Shown here in pieces: positions 34,511 through 45,492 of a stretch of DNA of 64,000 bases. Made by a program: the position numbers and the translations under genes. How positions within the stretch are numbered: the stretch's first letter is position 1; each line of letters opens with the position of its first letter. The notes beneath the pieces are model-generated. The model did not search any database. It had not been told where the DNA came from and worked only from the letters and a program-made list of their open reading frames with translations. This DNA comes from Chelonoidis abingdonii (lineage: Eukaryota > Chordata > Testudines > Testudinidae): assembly GCF_003597395.2 (NCBI RefSeq), contig NC_133770.1, positions 82,036,170-82,100,169 on the forward strand, written 5' to 3'.

Positions 34511-36849
34511 CAGGGGTTGGCAATCTTTCAAAGAAGAGCCATTTTTGTTTTCGTCTTTGACCAAAATATTTCGAGAGTCGCATCACACGCAAAGCTAACT
34601 GTAGAGTTAGAGTTTATCAACTAATAATAATTGAACATATTAATGTTATTACTACTCACAAATACTTTTAACGTGACTTCTGCTGTTGGACATCTTTAGA
34701 AAGTTGTTCAATATGTTGTAATTTTCATTTCAAGCAGGACTCAAGACTAACATCTTGCAGTTGGCTCCTCAGTTTGTTTTTGATTAAATTCATGTTGGAA
34801 AACACATGTTCATAGAAGGATGTTGAACTGAAGATTAAGAGAAGCCCAAATGCGTATTTCTGCAGCTGACTGTATGTATCTGGTAGATAATTCCACATGT
34901 TGAATATAATCTGGTCTTGCTGTTTACGGTCATCCATTTCAGACCACTTGTGTTGTAGTGCCAGAGTAGATTTCTGCCTTTCCAGATTTTCAAGTTCAGT
35001 GACAAAATCTTTCAATTTTGAATTCCATAAATCCTTGTCTTGCAAGTCCGCTAATTCAAGTTCAAATTGTGCTCGATCGATTCCCGCAAATGCTGAAAAA
35101 TTCAATGTCAGCTTCAAGTTGGCCTTTTCCCTTCTGAACTTGTGAAATTGGTCAGCAAATGTAGTTTGTATTTTGATGACTGTTTCTGCAAGGAACCTAA
35201 CGTCAATGTCACAGTCATTTGTTTGCATTGCTCCAGTGTTGGGAAATGTACTAACATGCCCATCTCAATGTCCCTTACAAACAAAGACAGCTTTCATTCA
35301 AATGAAGGAACTGCTTCCAAAAGTGAAATTGCAGTATTTCCTTTTCCCTGTAGCTTCCGATTCAACATGTTTAAATGAGAAGTTAAATCCACCATGAAAC
35401 TGAATTTCTGCAGCCAGTGAGGATCCATTAGCTCCACATCCATTAGGCTGTTTCCTCAGAGGAACACCCAAATTTCCTCAAGACATGACACAAACCTCAC
35501 CAGGATTGCACCTTTGGAAAGCCATCTTACCTTGTTATACATCAGAAGATCAGAATATTGGCTGTTAAGGTTTGCGCACCCAGTGCCTCCTGGTGGATTA
35601 TGCAGTGAAATTAAATTACATCGTGCTCCATACTTTAAGCAAAGAAACAAAACCTTTGCGTGCCCCCTTCATGCTCGGTGCTCCATCTGTAGCAACAGAA
35701 ATTATTCTCTTGGTGTCAATATCTTTTTGTTTGACATTCAGTGACAGCAGATGTAATATCTTTGCCCCAAGTTTGTCCTTTGAGTGGCAATAACGTGATC
35801 AGTTCTTCTTGAGGAGCTTGATCATTAATGTATCTGCTGAGTAAGGCAACCTGAGCAATGTCATCCACATTGCATGTCTCATCGCAGGCAATAGAAAAAC
35901 CTGGTGCTGATCTAATGTCATTAATCTGCTGGCTGGTTATGTCTGTGGCCATCTTAATAGTTCGGTCCTTTACAGTCCTCACAAATAATGACATTTCTCT
36001 AATTTTCTGAACTATTTCATCTTTGTTTTTAAAATCACCACCTGAGGTGGTCAGGTGTTTTAATGGAACAGTCTTTCACATATTCTCCATCTGTGAATGG
36101 CTTCCCTCATTTGGCAATTTCTTGAGCTGCCATGAAACTAGCAATAGTGATTCTGCTTGACACCTTCATCCATTAGGCAAATGTAAATCTTGTTTGTTCT
36201 GCGTCAGAGCTCATCTACTGCTTTTTTCCTCATATCTGGGTAGGTTTCAGCAAACCTAGGTTTCACAGCTGGATAGGTTTCAGCAAATGTTCAATGTTTC
36301 TCTTCAAAATGTCTTTCTAGGTTTGATTTCTAATTATTGCATAGTTTCTTATTGCAAATAAGGCACAAGGGGAGTCCAACTGAACTCTCTATAAAAGCAT
36401 CAGACTCAGTCCAATCATTTTGAAATTCTCGATGTTCATCTGCTATCTCTCTCCTTTTGGTTGCTGTTTTTTTGATTGAAAGTATTTATCTGATCTATTT
36501 TATTTCTGACTTTAGACTTTCAAACTGTTGGACATTGGGAACCAGCCAATGGGAACTGCGGGAGAAGTGCTTGTGCGTGTGGGCAGCGCACAAAGACCTG
36601 CTGCCCTCCTCCCCCCAAAGGGGTGCACAAAGATGTGCCAGCAGCCAGCCGCTTCTGGGAGTGCTGTGGGGTCAGAGCAGGCAGGCAGGCTGTCTGAGCC
36701 CTGCTGCACCACTGGCCGGGAGCCACTTGTGGGAAGTGCCTCCTGGCCAGAACCTGCACCTCGCACCCCCTCAAAAAGCAGCTGCCCACAAACAAGGGGG
36801 CAGCCAAAGAGCCACATGCGGCTCTGGAGCTGCTGGTTGCCAACCCCTG
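34511..36849 (-). mobile_element. hAT transposon carrying a decayed transposase
   Basis: The ends CAGGGGTTGGCAATC and GGTTGCCAACCCCTG are near-perfect inverted repeats 2,339 bp apart. A minus-strand transposase pseudogene fills 34,725-36,420, and a GC-rich noncoding block lies at 36,540-36,840 next to the 5' end. No 8-bp target duplication is visible: left flank TCATGGAC, right flank TGCTAGGC. About 13 bp of the host repeat is missing at the junction, judged from sibling copies. It is probably a near-full-length but inactive Charlie-like hAT element. Confidence 0.85.
34725..36420 (-). pseudogene. hAT (Charlie/GTF2IRD2-ZBED-like) transposase pseudogene
   Basis: Reading the minus strand in order: an N-terminal zinc-finger-like piece near 36,370-36,290 (CLICNKKLCNN then SNLERHFEEKH, a C2-H2 BED-type pattern, though CNN is followed by a stop). 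Next is PGFSIACDETCNVDDIAQ at about 35,840-35,915, where the D-E pair fits the first catalytic region of hAT transposases. A piece with NKVRWLSKGAILVRF lies near 35,500-35,545. Last is a 167-codon open segment ending in FSSTSFYEHVFSNMN and NKLRSQLQDVSLESCLK, the hATC dimerisation region. Frame changes and stops separate all pieces, so no intact protein can be made. The resemblance is to transposases domesticated in GTF2IRD2 and related genes. This copy shows TIRs and decay, not domestication. The 34,725-35,228 frame is only the longest remnant. Confidence 0.85.
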
Positions 36850-37020
36850 TGCTAGGCGCTGTTCAAACACAGCACACCAAGACAGGCCCTTCTGCAAAGA
36901 GCTTACAATCTAAGTGTAAGACAAGACACAACAGAAGGCTACAGACAGAGGGGGAGTACAAAGAAACAATGAGACAATATTGGTCAGCGTGACAGGCTGT
37001 GGTCTAAGCACCTTGCAGCC

Positions 37021-39220
37021 CAACTGTTTTCTGGTGTTTATCTGTTTCATTGGTCACACCTGGCGGGACTCTCTATCACACCCAAGTCCCATGCTTTTCC
37101 CAAGCTCTGCAGCCTTAGCACTTGGCAGTCAATCTACCCCTCACTGAAAAAGTCAGTTCCAGAATCTGAGCTTTTTGGGTAAAATTTCTAGTGTCTAAGT
37201 GACATAAGGAGTCTAAGACCCAGTGAAAGTCAATGGGATTCACACACTTTTGAAAATTTTATCTGTATTGTTTTTTTTAAAAATTGCTTATACACTTAAC
37301 CCTCATGGCTCTGGCTGTGAAGAAAACCTTAAAAATATGAACAGTGCTGCTGTCTTCTTCAGTCTGCAAACACTTGAAAGAATCATTTCGAGAGTTATAT
37401 TCACTATATTCTCTATTCACCTTAATGGATTTTTGGCTTGGAAAAATCAAGAGGACAATTTAAATGCCAGCATTAACTATTTCATTAACTGAGCATTTTA
37501 ATAGACACATGCAGGGGGGGAGTGTAGCCTACAGTCCCAAACTCCCTGGGCTCTAAAAGCCACACTTTCAACCCTGCTGCCAACACCTCCATGTCCTGGT
37601 GACTTCCATGAAGCTCTGCAGTGTCAAGAAAAAAATCTGCACTATACTGAACTCTGGCCTTTAATATCAAAGGGCCCAATACCCCCCCCCCCCACTATTT
37701 ATGGCTTTCCTCAGTGGGATTATTTCAAGAGAAAAGTAATACTTGATACAAGTACAGGTGTCTGAATTGTGCCTCCCAACAATAATACAGGCCTTCATGT
37801 ACCGATTAGACTATGCTTTTTCATATTCCAGGCAACAAAACGCCTCCATTTTAGTATTTAAATTAAGCAGCCAAGGAATTTCCAATGTATATCACCACCA
37901 CATTGCTCCAGATGCCACAGGCCTTGTAGCAGAGTTCAGGTCCATCTTACTGGACTGTACTGGACCAGCCTTGGATGTATATACTTTCCTTCCATCTCTT
38001 TGTACTCACCATTACTGAAGTAATTGTTACTGCAAATACAGGTGTTTCTTTTCCTAACATTCCCATAGGATCATGCCCCATGGGGGGCCACCTGCTTGTA
38101 TGGAAGAGGGGCTCCTTTGCAGCAAATGGTCCTCTCCAATGCAGCTTCTCACAGCGGGGGCTCCATGGCAGTTGGGGTAGGGCCCACGGGTGGGAGGGAA
38201 AGGCATGTGGACTGGCTGCACTCTGTGGCACAGTCCTCTTTGCTTTAATTGCCTGTTGATTCCCTCCACAACTGCTGCACAACAAGGGTGGCCTACCAAC
38301 CTCCTCTTATGGCTGCGTGCTCCAAATCCTCTACTACCTCCCGCTACAGGGTGTGGTTTGTAGAAAATTCACAGAATTCCCTTGCTTCTCTGGCCTCCTC
38401 CCATGTGTTTCTCCAGAGGCAGGATGATCCAGACCTAAATGTTTTAGTCATCAACTGGGAGCAGCAAGATCCAATGACCTGAAAGTCAGAGACCTGGATT
38501 GAAATCCTGGCCTCTTTGAAGTCAATGGAAATTTTGCCGTGGGGCTGAGGATTTCACCCATGGGTTCGCTTCCTGGCTCTGTGCTTTGTTCTCCCCAACT
38601 GTAAACTAGCAACTATATTCCTTAATCCTCCTTTGTAAAAATATGTTAAGATCTATGGATGAAATGTATTATAAGAGAATTAAGCATCACTTAAATTCCT
38701 GCAGTGGTGAATCCTTTTGACTTCAGCATCCAAACTGTTTGTTGAAATTTTTTTCCAGCAGACTTTGGTCTGCAGAGATCTTTGGCACCACATAGTAACG
38801 ATTAATGGAAGCCTCTCACAACATGGACAAACTGATCTAGTGACCATTGGGAACTGCTGCAGAGCTGCCTTTGATTCTGAAGAACCCCTGCTAAAGCAGT
38901 GGTATGTGGTGTGAGTAGCTGTTTTGCGTGGCTCTAGGATCTATTCTGCACTGATTATGCAGGGAGCTTTATTCCAGAATCTCTAGATGCAATTTTATTT
39001 ATATTTTTCACCCATGTTGGATTAGATGGCGAATGTCAGGGTTTTGTTGTGGCTGGAGCTGCACATGTACTGTACACCGAACCAGGGTAGCTAATGCTGC
39101 ACTTGGAAGTAAAAGAAGCTCTGGTGTGTACTGTACCCCCAGCCACTGAAATGGCATGTGGCCAACAAAGCCAAATGAAGGACTTCTGCCTTTCACCTGC
39201 TAGTGGCTTGCCAGACATGC
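37021..39220. other. No supported gene; a few short repeats
   Basis: Noncoding DNA with a C12 homopolymer at 37,682-37,693. Short MIR-like or fold-back remnants are possible (for example 38,490-38,545), but none is firm. Confidence 0.35.
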
Positions 39221-39227
39221 AGTTTTG

Positions 39228-39440
39228 CTTTCCAATAATAATAGCACCTAGTTCTTACACGGTGCTTTTCATCTGTAGGTCTCAAGGGTGACGTCACAAC
39301 AACATAACACTAGAGTGAGAGGAGATCAGGCCAGGAGGGGTAATATGACCTGCTCAAGGCAAATCAGAAACTCAGCTGTGACGCTGGGATTAGAATGCAG
39401 GATTTGCTGACTTCCAACCATTAGCCCATCTTGCCTCTCA
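39228..39440 (+). repeat. MIR-like CORE-SINE
   Basis: TAATAATAGCACCTAGTTCT, CGGTGCTTTTCATCTGTAGG, GACCTGCTCAAGGCAAATC and GACGCTGGGATTAGAATGCA align in order with MIR-type tail, core and tRNA-derived parts, diverged. Confidence 0.6.
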
Positions 39441-39626
39441 CTACAAGGATTTAATTTTGCTTTGCAGTGAGAAGGTGGCTTTCATTTTCTTTTCTAGTCC
39501 ATTTCTTCCTGTTCAGTGCTCAGTTCATGACCCTCTGTCTCTGCACACCAGGCAAGGAGTTAGGTGTCAGACAAGCAGCTTTCCCCAGAACACGCCCCTT
39601 TATTGGTCAGAGAAGCGTAGCGGAAT

Positions 39627-39845
39627 CAGGGCCGCCCTAAGCAAAAAAATTTTTGGCTGCCCTCCCCCTCAGCCCTGGGCTCTCTCCCACACTCCCTGCC
39701 ACCCCACCCCTACACCCCTCCCCCCCCACTCCCGGCTCTACCTGCTCCCCTCTCACCTCCAGCCAGTCCAGCGCTGGAAGGGTCAGGGTAAGCAGCGGGG
39801 CTCCCAGGCTGCACCTCAGCCCAGGATCCCTCCAGCCAGAGAGTC
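39627..39845. mobile_element. hAT MITE, 5' part
   Basis: It begins CAGGGCCGCCCTAAGC, a GC-rich hAT terminus like those at 17,569 and 18,469. The interior is C-rich (39,660-39,800). No right terminus or duplication was found, so it is truncated or rearranged. Confidence 0.5.
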
Positions 39846-40127
39846 ATAATAGCTGTTACACTTCTGCACCGTTTTAACATTCTTTAAGCAGCAGAATATG
39901 CATTTATTCAATTCCACATCCATGCCCCAGAGAGTCAGATTTTCAGTCTCTCTCATAAATGCTCCCTTTTATTTGTGTTAAGCGAAGAAGAGCCACTGCT
40001 CATAACCATAGGTTCTGATGAGCCTCTGTTCATGGGATCAAGTATCAGAGGGGTAGCCGTGTTAGTCTGGATCTGTAAAAGCAGCAAAGAATCCTGTGGC
40101 ACCTTATAGACTAACAGACGTTTTGGA

Positions 40128-40167
40128 GCATGAGCTTTCGTGGGTGAATACCCACTTCGTCAGATGC
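40128..40167 (-). ncRNA. Hammerhead ribozyme, intact core (type I)
   Basis: On the minus strand the 40 nt run is stem I GCAT, core CTGACGA (CUGANGA), stem II GTGGGT-ATTC-ACCCAC (perfect), core GAA, then AGCT C, and stem I ATGC. Every invariant core base is present: C3 U4 G5 A6 G8 A9, G12 A13 A14, A15.1, U16.1, with H17 = C. Predicted cleavage is between the C at 40,132 and the A at 40,131. Stem III would be the self-complementary AGCU, which suggests dimeric folding as in other minimal hammerheads. Stem I is only 4 bp. Activity is predicted, not shown. Confidence 0.72.
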
Positions 40168-40703
40168 ATGTAGTGGAAATTTCCAGGGGCAGGTATATAT
40201 ATGCAGCAGTAGAGATAATGAGGTAGTTCATATCAGGGAGCGATAGGCCTGTTCTAGCAGCTTGAGTGTGGAAACCAGGGAGGAGAAAACTGGTTCTGTA
40301 GTTGGCAAGCAATTCAGTCTTTTGTTTAATGCTGAGCTGATGGTGTCAATTTTGCTATGAACTGTAAGCTCAGCAGTTTTCTTTGAAGTCTGGTCCTGAG
40401 TTTTTTTTGCTGCAGTGCCACCTTAAGATCTGCTATTGTGTGGCCAGGGAGGTTGAGTGGTTTCTCCTAGGTTTTGTTATTGCCATTCTAATATCTGATT
40501 TTTGTGTCCGTTTATCCTTTTCTTATCACTCAGGAATTTAAACAAAGACTGTGATGGTTGCAACCTTCAAAACAGTTTCTCCTCCTTGGTTTTCACACCT
40601 TAACTGCAGTAGACACAGGGCCTCATCCTCCCTGATTGAACTAACCTCATTATCTCTAGCTTGCCTGCATATATATACCTGCCCCTGGAAATTTCCAGTA
40701 CAT

Positions 40704-40743
40704 GCATCTGACTAAGTGGGTATTCACCCACAAAAGCTCATGC
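40704..40743 (+). ncRNA. Hammerhead ribozyme relic, core mutated
   Basis: Same 40-nt layout as 40,128-40,167. The core reads CTGACTA (G8 to U) and AAAA replaces GAAA (G12 to A). Both changes hit invariant catalytic positions, so it should be inactive. Stem II (GTGGGT/ACCCAC) is still perfect. Confidence 0.7.
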
Positions 40744-40804
40744 TCCAAAATGTCTGTTAATCTATAAGGTGCCACAGGATTCTTTGCTGCTTGTTCATGG
40801 GATG

Positions 40805-43160
40805 AGTTTTATTGTTCCACTGCCAGGCAGCCGAATGCTTTTCCAGGACAATTCTTTTATTTTAAAGCTATAAAATGAGAGATTCAATCTGAAATTGCAT
40901 TTTTAGGAAAACGTCCCACAAACATGAATTGTGTATTACTAGATTGTTCCATGCCACAGATTTATACAGCTCCTCTCCCGCCCTTGCATACTTAATGTAT
41001 TTAGGATTCCACTGGGGCGTGGCCTGAGCAATAGACGATGTGCACTTGTGCTGCCCCAGATACAAAGCAAAGGCCAGATTGTGATGCTCTGGTTCCCGGT
41101 TCCCACCTTGTTCTGGGGGATAATGGGAAATACTGTGCTTCAGCCTCTATGCCTGGCATGTTGGTTCAGCTGCACTGGCTGGCATGTTGAGGGAGGTGGA
41201 GCTAAGATAACAGTCCCACAGAGGCTACTCTGCAATCCCTTGTGCTGTCACCCACAATGCGGGTAGCCAAGGCAAGGAAGTTCGATAGACCCTCATGCCG
41301 ATGTGTAAGGCAGCTCATAACCAAACCCTTATTTGGATGGAAGGTGAGGTGAAAAGGCCATGCTATATTTACTCTCTATCCCAGACACTGTGAACACCAG
41401 ACTGTGTTATATACAGGAAATTATTGTTTAAAGAAAGCATCAATACTGATGGGTCAGTTGGTTTGCCTTCATGTTGGCATGATACTGAGCCACACACAGA
41501 GTGTTGATTCACCCCTAGAGGAATGCACGTCATGCCCCTTCATGTTTTGTGTGCGCGCTTGACTGGCAGCCAGGAAATCTGGGGTCTGTTCCCAGCTCTG
41601 CCACAGACTTGTAGGGATGGCTTTAGGCAAGTTGTTTAGGCCGCGATTTTTCAAGAACAGGTGCTTAAAGTTCGGCTTCTAAATCCATTGCTAGGCACCT
41701 AACAAGGGGCTTGATTTTGCAGCGCCCAACATCAGCTCACTGGCTGGCAGTGGGAGAAGAGCTTTTCTACTATTGCAGCATGAAGTAGTTCCCTCAGGCT
41801 TGAGGCTGTGCTCTGACCCCTCCCCTCCTCAGCAGGACATTGCTGTCCAGGAATGTTGGGGAAGACACCATGGAACGTGGGCAGGTCACCCAGCACCCAC
41901 TGGAGACCTCCTTGTGAACCTCGTGGCTAGGAAACACCAATCAATGGGAACATCTACACTTGAAAATTTTTAATTGCAGCTTAACATGTTAACTAACACG
42001 GTTGTAAATTCTAGCATAGACAGGACACAAATGTTTATTGTTGGCCATGTTTATCTTCAGCTTAGGGTTAGATTCAACTGGGAATAAAAGTTTGTGTCCT
42101 GGAACAAACATTTGTCTAATATCTACTATAGAATTGACAACGGTGTTTGTTAATACTAAGGTGCGATGTTCCATTAAAGGTATTGCTGCCATTTACATGT
42201 GGATTTATTATGGTCTGCATTCTTAAATATTTGTGATCTTACAGAGATAATCTATGCATTGAAAAACAGACACATCTCACACCTGTATTGAATAGCTGAG
42301 GACATAAAATTGAAGGGAGCATTTTGAACAGCAGTGGTAAGTCCCTGACACTTGATACCTAAAAATGACATTTGTCCAGTTCATTGTTTCCTTTGCTTCA
42401 TTTCTGTTCCATTTGTTAAATTTTATAGAGAATGTTTTGTTTTTTAATGTGTAGCTAGTGCTTGGATTCAGCTAGAACTGAAAGAACAGCATAGGCCTCT
42501 GTATGATGGATCTCAGCCTTATGGTTGTATTCCTCAGCTATCAGATGTTAAATAGATACTAAAGATCTAGTAGTATCTTCCACCTCTGACTTCTGTTCAT
42601 TCTGCTTTCATATCCCCTATGAGTCTCCTACTCTCCAGTGTAGCTGCTTATATGCAGTGAGGTTTTAATGTGATGTCCATCACCACGGTATCTGAATGCC
42701 TGCCACAATTGACGAGATTCTGACTGCCACTAATAGTGTTCTCAAGAACACACAACCTTCACCCTTGGACACTATTTGTGGGGAATTTTTTGTGCTCTGC
42801 CTTGTAGCCTGTGCAGCAGGCAATGGGGTTGCACAGATGTAAGACAGAATTTGGTCCATGCTTTTTCGAATTTCAGAATATATTGTTCTGCCCCAGCCAA
42901 AGGCTTGTTTTAAGTCAGCCACAGTGCATCCTCTCCTATAAATAAATCATCTTAAATGGAGGTTTGCATGGCTTGTCAAGGGGAATGTTAGTATTAATAG
43001 AACTGAATGAATAAAAAGTGGGAAAACTTTGATTTGCCCTTTTGAAATGTTTTTCTTTTTCTTCTGGAGGAAAATGGAGCACGGGGCTGACCACCCACTT
43101 GCAGTCAAACATGCACAACTCTGCTTTTTAGCCATAAATCACATTCTCCAGTGGAGAACA
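40805..43160. other. No supported gene
   Basis: Noncoding DNA. An imperfect inverted repeat spans 41,985-42,157: CTAACACGGTTGTAAATTCT against AGAATTGACAACGGTGTTTG. It may be a MITE relic. Confidence 0.35.
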
Positions 43161-43260
43161 GGCATTAAATCTACTTTTCTATTCATCTCATCTTAGATGT
43201 TTAATGAAGACCTGAGAAAGTTGGTATTTCCCTGTACTGAGGCTTTATGCCGTACAAACA
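43161..43260 (+). repeat. Copy A of a 100-bp direct duplication
   Basis: About 78% similar by eye to 44,195-44,295. Shared blocks are TTAGATGTTTAA, GAAGACCTGA, TTCCCTGTA and GCCGTACAAACA. Confidence 0.65.
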
Positions 43261-44190
43261 GTACCTCCAACTCTTCTTTTCCATTAATATTAACGAGAGT
43301 TCTGCATATGCCATGACAGAACAAATGTCAAACTACAGGAACCATTTACTCCCCAGGGGGAAGTGCAGCTACTTCAGGCAGTGTGAGAATAGGGCTAAAA
43401 GCAGCCAGAAAGACGAGAGAGAGCTTCCAGCAGTGCAGAGAAGAATCTACAGAAGATTAGTAATGCCAGGCAAGCAAGGGGTTTTGGAGTCAATCCACAT
43501 GGATTGGGCACTGGGTACCAAAGCAACCAAACATCACAAAGATAGTACCCGTAGGCAGGCAGGGCCCAGGCGCTATTGCAGGGGACTATATGAACTGGCT
43601 GACTGCTCCAACAATTCCTAGAGATGGAAGGCAAAGGCATAGCCATGAAATCTTTGGAAATTCTCCATGCAGCAGCGTAGGTTGGTCAGACACAAACAGT
43701 AGGAACTGGCTGCAAAACCAACTCTTCCAGGACTAACAGACTAAGCCAAAGAGCCAGAGAAGACTAAGACTCTGCTCAGTACACTTTCATGAGGCTCCTG
43801 TAACTGAGCTACTTCAGTAAAATCTGGTATTAACCCATTTCCAGGTACTCTCTTTTCACACAAAGTTCACATCCTGACAAGCATATCAGTAAACAAAGAG
43901 CCTCCCACTATATATTACAGTAAGTGCCAATGTGACAAGGAATGATACATTGCAAGAGAAATAGTTTTATTCTATTGCATTTATTATCTTGTGATACAAA
44001 CTCAGTGCTTTCCTTCAGTAACTTCCCTATGGCAGACTTTGGCATGTCCCTTCTCCCTGTGCTTTAACACAAAATATGAACTTTTATATTTTAAAATTAA
44101 GCTGCTGGCTTGTTCACTTTCAAAAGCATCCCTCAGAGTGTAAACAATGAACACTTACCACTGCCTTGAAGAGAAAGGCAGCAGCAGCAG
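43261..44190. other. No supported gene
   Basis: The 124-codon plus-strand ORF (43,247-43,621) has no recognisable domain or splice support. I treat it as noncoding. Confidence 0.35.
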
Positions 44191-44194
44191 ACGA

Positions 44195-44295
44195 GGTATT
44201 GAATCTGCCTTTCCACTCATCTTTGTACTTAGATGTTTAAAGAAGACCTGAAAGGGTGGTACTTCCCTGTATTGCTGCTTCCTGCCGTACAAACA
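44195..44295 (+). repeat. Copy B of the 100-bp direct duplication
   Basis: Pairs with 43,161-43,260 and immediately precedes the CR1 copy. It may be part of an unrecognised repeat or of the CR1 integration site. Confidence 0.6.
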
Positions 44296-44302
44296 TAGCT
44301 GG

Positions 44303-45340
44303 AAAAGGGGGTAAACTGTGCGGTGGCAAAATAGCAGATGCAAAAGTATTCAAGATAGTTAAGTCCCAGGCAGATTGCGAAGAGCTACAAAAGGATCTCT
44401 CAAAACTGGGTGATTGGGCAACAAAATGGCAGATGACATTTAATGTTGATAAATGCAAATGCACATTGGAAAACATAATCCCAACTATACATATAAAACG
44501 ATGGGGTCTAAATTAGCTGTTACCACTCAAGAAAGAGATCTTGGAGTCATTGTGAATAGTTCTCTGAAAACATCCACTCAATGTGCAGCGGCAGTCAAAA
44601 AAGCTAACAGAATGTTGAGAATGATTAAGAAAAGGATAGATAATAAGACAGAAAATATTAGATTGCCTCTATATAAATTCATGGTACACCCACATCTCAA
44701 ATACTGCATGCAGATGTGGTCACCTCATCTCAAAAAAGATATATTGGACTTGGAAAAGGTTCAGAAAAGGGCAAGAAAAATTATAAGGGGTATGGAACGG
44801 CTTCATGTGAGAAGAAATTAATAAGACTGGGACTTTTCAGCTTGGAAAAGAGATGACGAAGGGGGCATATGATAGAGGTATATAAAATCATGACTGGTGT
44901 GGAGAAAGTAAATAAGGAAGTGTTATTTACTCCTTTTCATAACACAAGAACTAGGGGTCACCACATGAAATTAATAGGCAGCAGGTTTAAAACAAACGAA
45001 AGGAAGCATTTCTTCACACAACACACAGTCAACCTGTGGAACTCCCTGCCAGAGGGATGTTTCGAAGCGTCTAAGACCTATAAACAGGGTTCAAAAAGAA
45101 CTAGATAAATTCTATAGAGGATAGGTCCATCAATCGGCTGATTAGCCGGATGAGCAGGATGTGTCCTAGCCTGTTGCCAGAAGAGCTGCGGAATATGAAC
45201 AAACAGGGGAGGGTTCACTGAATGGTACCTGTTCTGTTCACTCCTCTCTGCGGCATGGCTGGCATGGCCACTGTTCGGAAGACAGGATACTGGGCTAGAT
45301 GGACCTTGGGTCTAGACCCAGCCAGGCACATTTCTTATTT
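44303..45340 (+). mobile_element. CR1 LINE, RT thumb to 3' end
   Basis: Frames carry LSKLGDWATKWQMTFNVDKC (44,400-44,459), LAVTTQERDLGVIVNSS, YKFMVHPHLKYCMQMWSPHL, LEKVQKRARKIIRGM and [20 protein letters not shown]. These are the RT thumb and C-terminal signature of a CR1 subfamily. At least two frameshifts and several stops break it. The 3' end reads GGGCTAGATGGACCTTGGGT and then TTTCTTATTT. The endonuclease and finger/palm regions are missing. Confidence 0.9.
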
Positions 45341-45492
45341 AACTCACAAAGAAGGTGATCAACTCACATCGCCACACCTGCTCTTTGCTGAGGACTGCCG
45401 ACATGTCCTTGTGTGGGCTCTTGAACAGTATGGTCAGATAGAGATGTACACTCGAGCTGCACCTTCCCCTCTGTTGAAATGAATGGGAAGAC

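Larger units (their letters stand above)
34140..37020 (+). repeat. Ancient repeat broken by two hAT insertions
   Basis: Pieces at about 34,150-34,168, 34,481-34,510 and 36,850-37,015 line up with the uninterrupted copy at 10,540-10,745: GCATTG..TAGCACC, GAGCCCCAGTCATGGAC, TGCTAGGCGCTGTTCAAACA, GACAATATTGGTCAGCGTGA. The gaps are a 312-bp hAT MITE and a 2.3-kb hAT element. Confidence 0.65.
40039..40791. mobile_element. Penelope-like element insertion with inverted halves
   Basis: A perfect 12-bp target duplication TGTTCATGGGAT lies at 40,027-40,038 and 40,792-40,803. Between them, a minus-strand copy (about 40,039-40,535) and a plus-strand copy (about 40,540-40,791) of one family meet at their 5' sides. 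Both carry CTGCCCCTGGAAATTTCCA, GTGGGTATTCACCCAC and AAGGTGCCACAGGATTCTTT. The family has a hammerhead ribozyme motif and lacks LTR or poly(A) structure; such motifs are known from Penelope-like elements, which is the basis for the class call. No intact ORF remains. Confidence 0.7.

Noticed and set aside
34725..35228. 167-codon minus-strand ORF as a host gene
   Set aside because: It is the C-terminal piece of a decayed hAT transposase lying between TIRs, with frameshifted pieces upstream.
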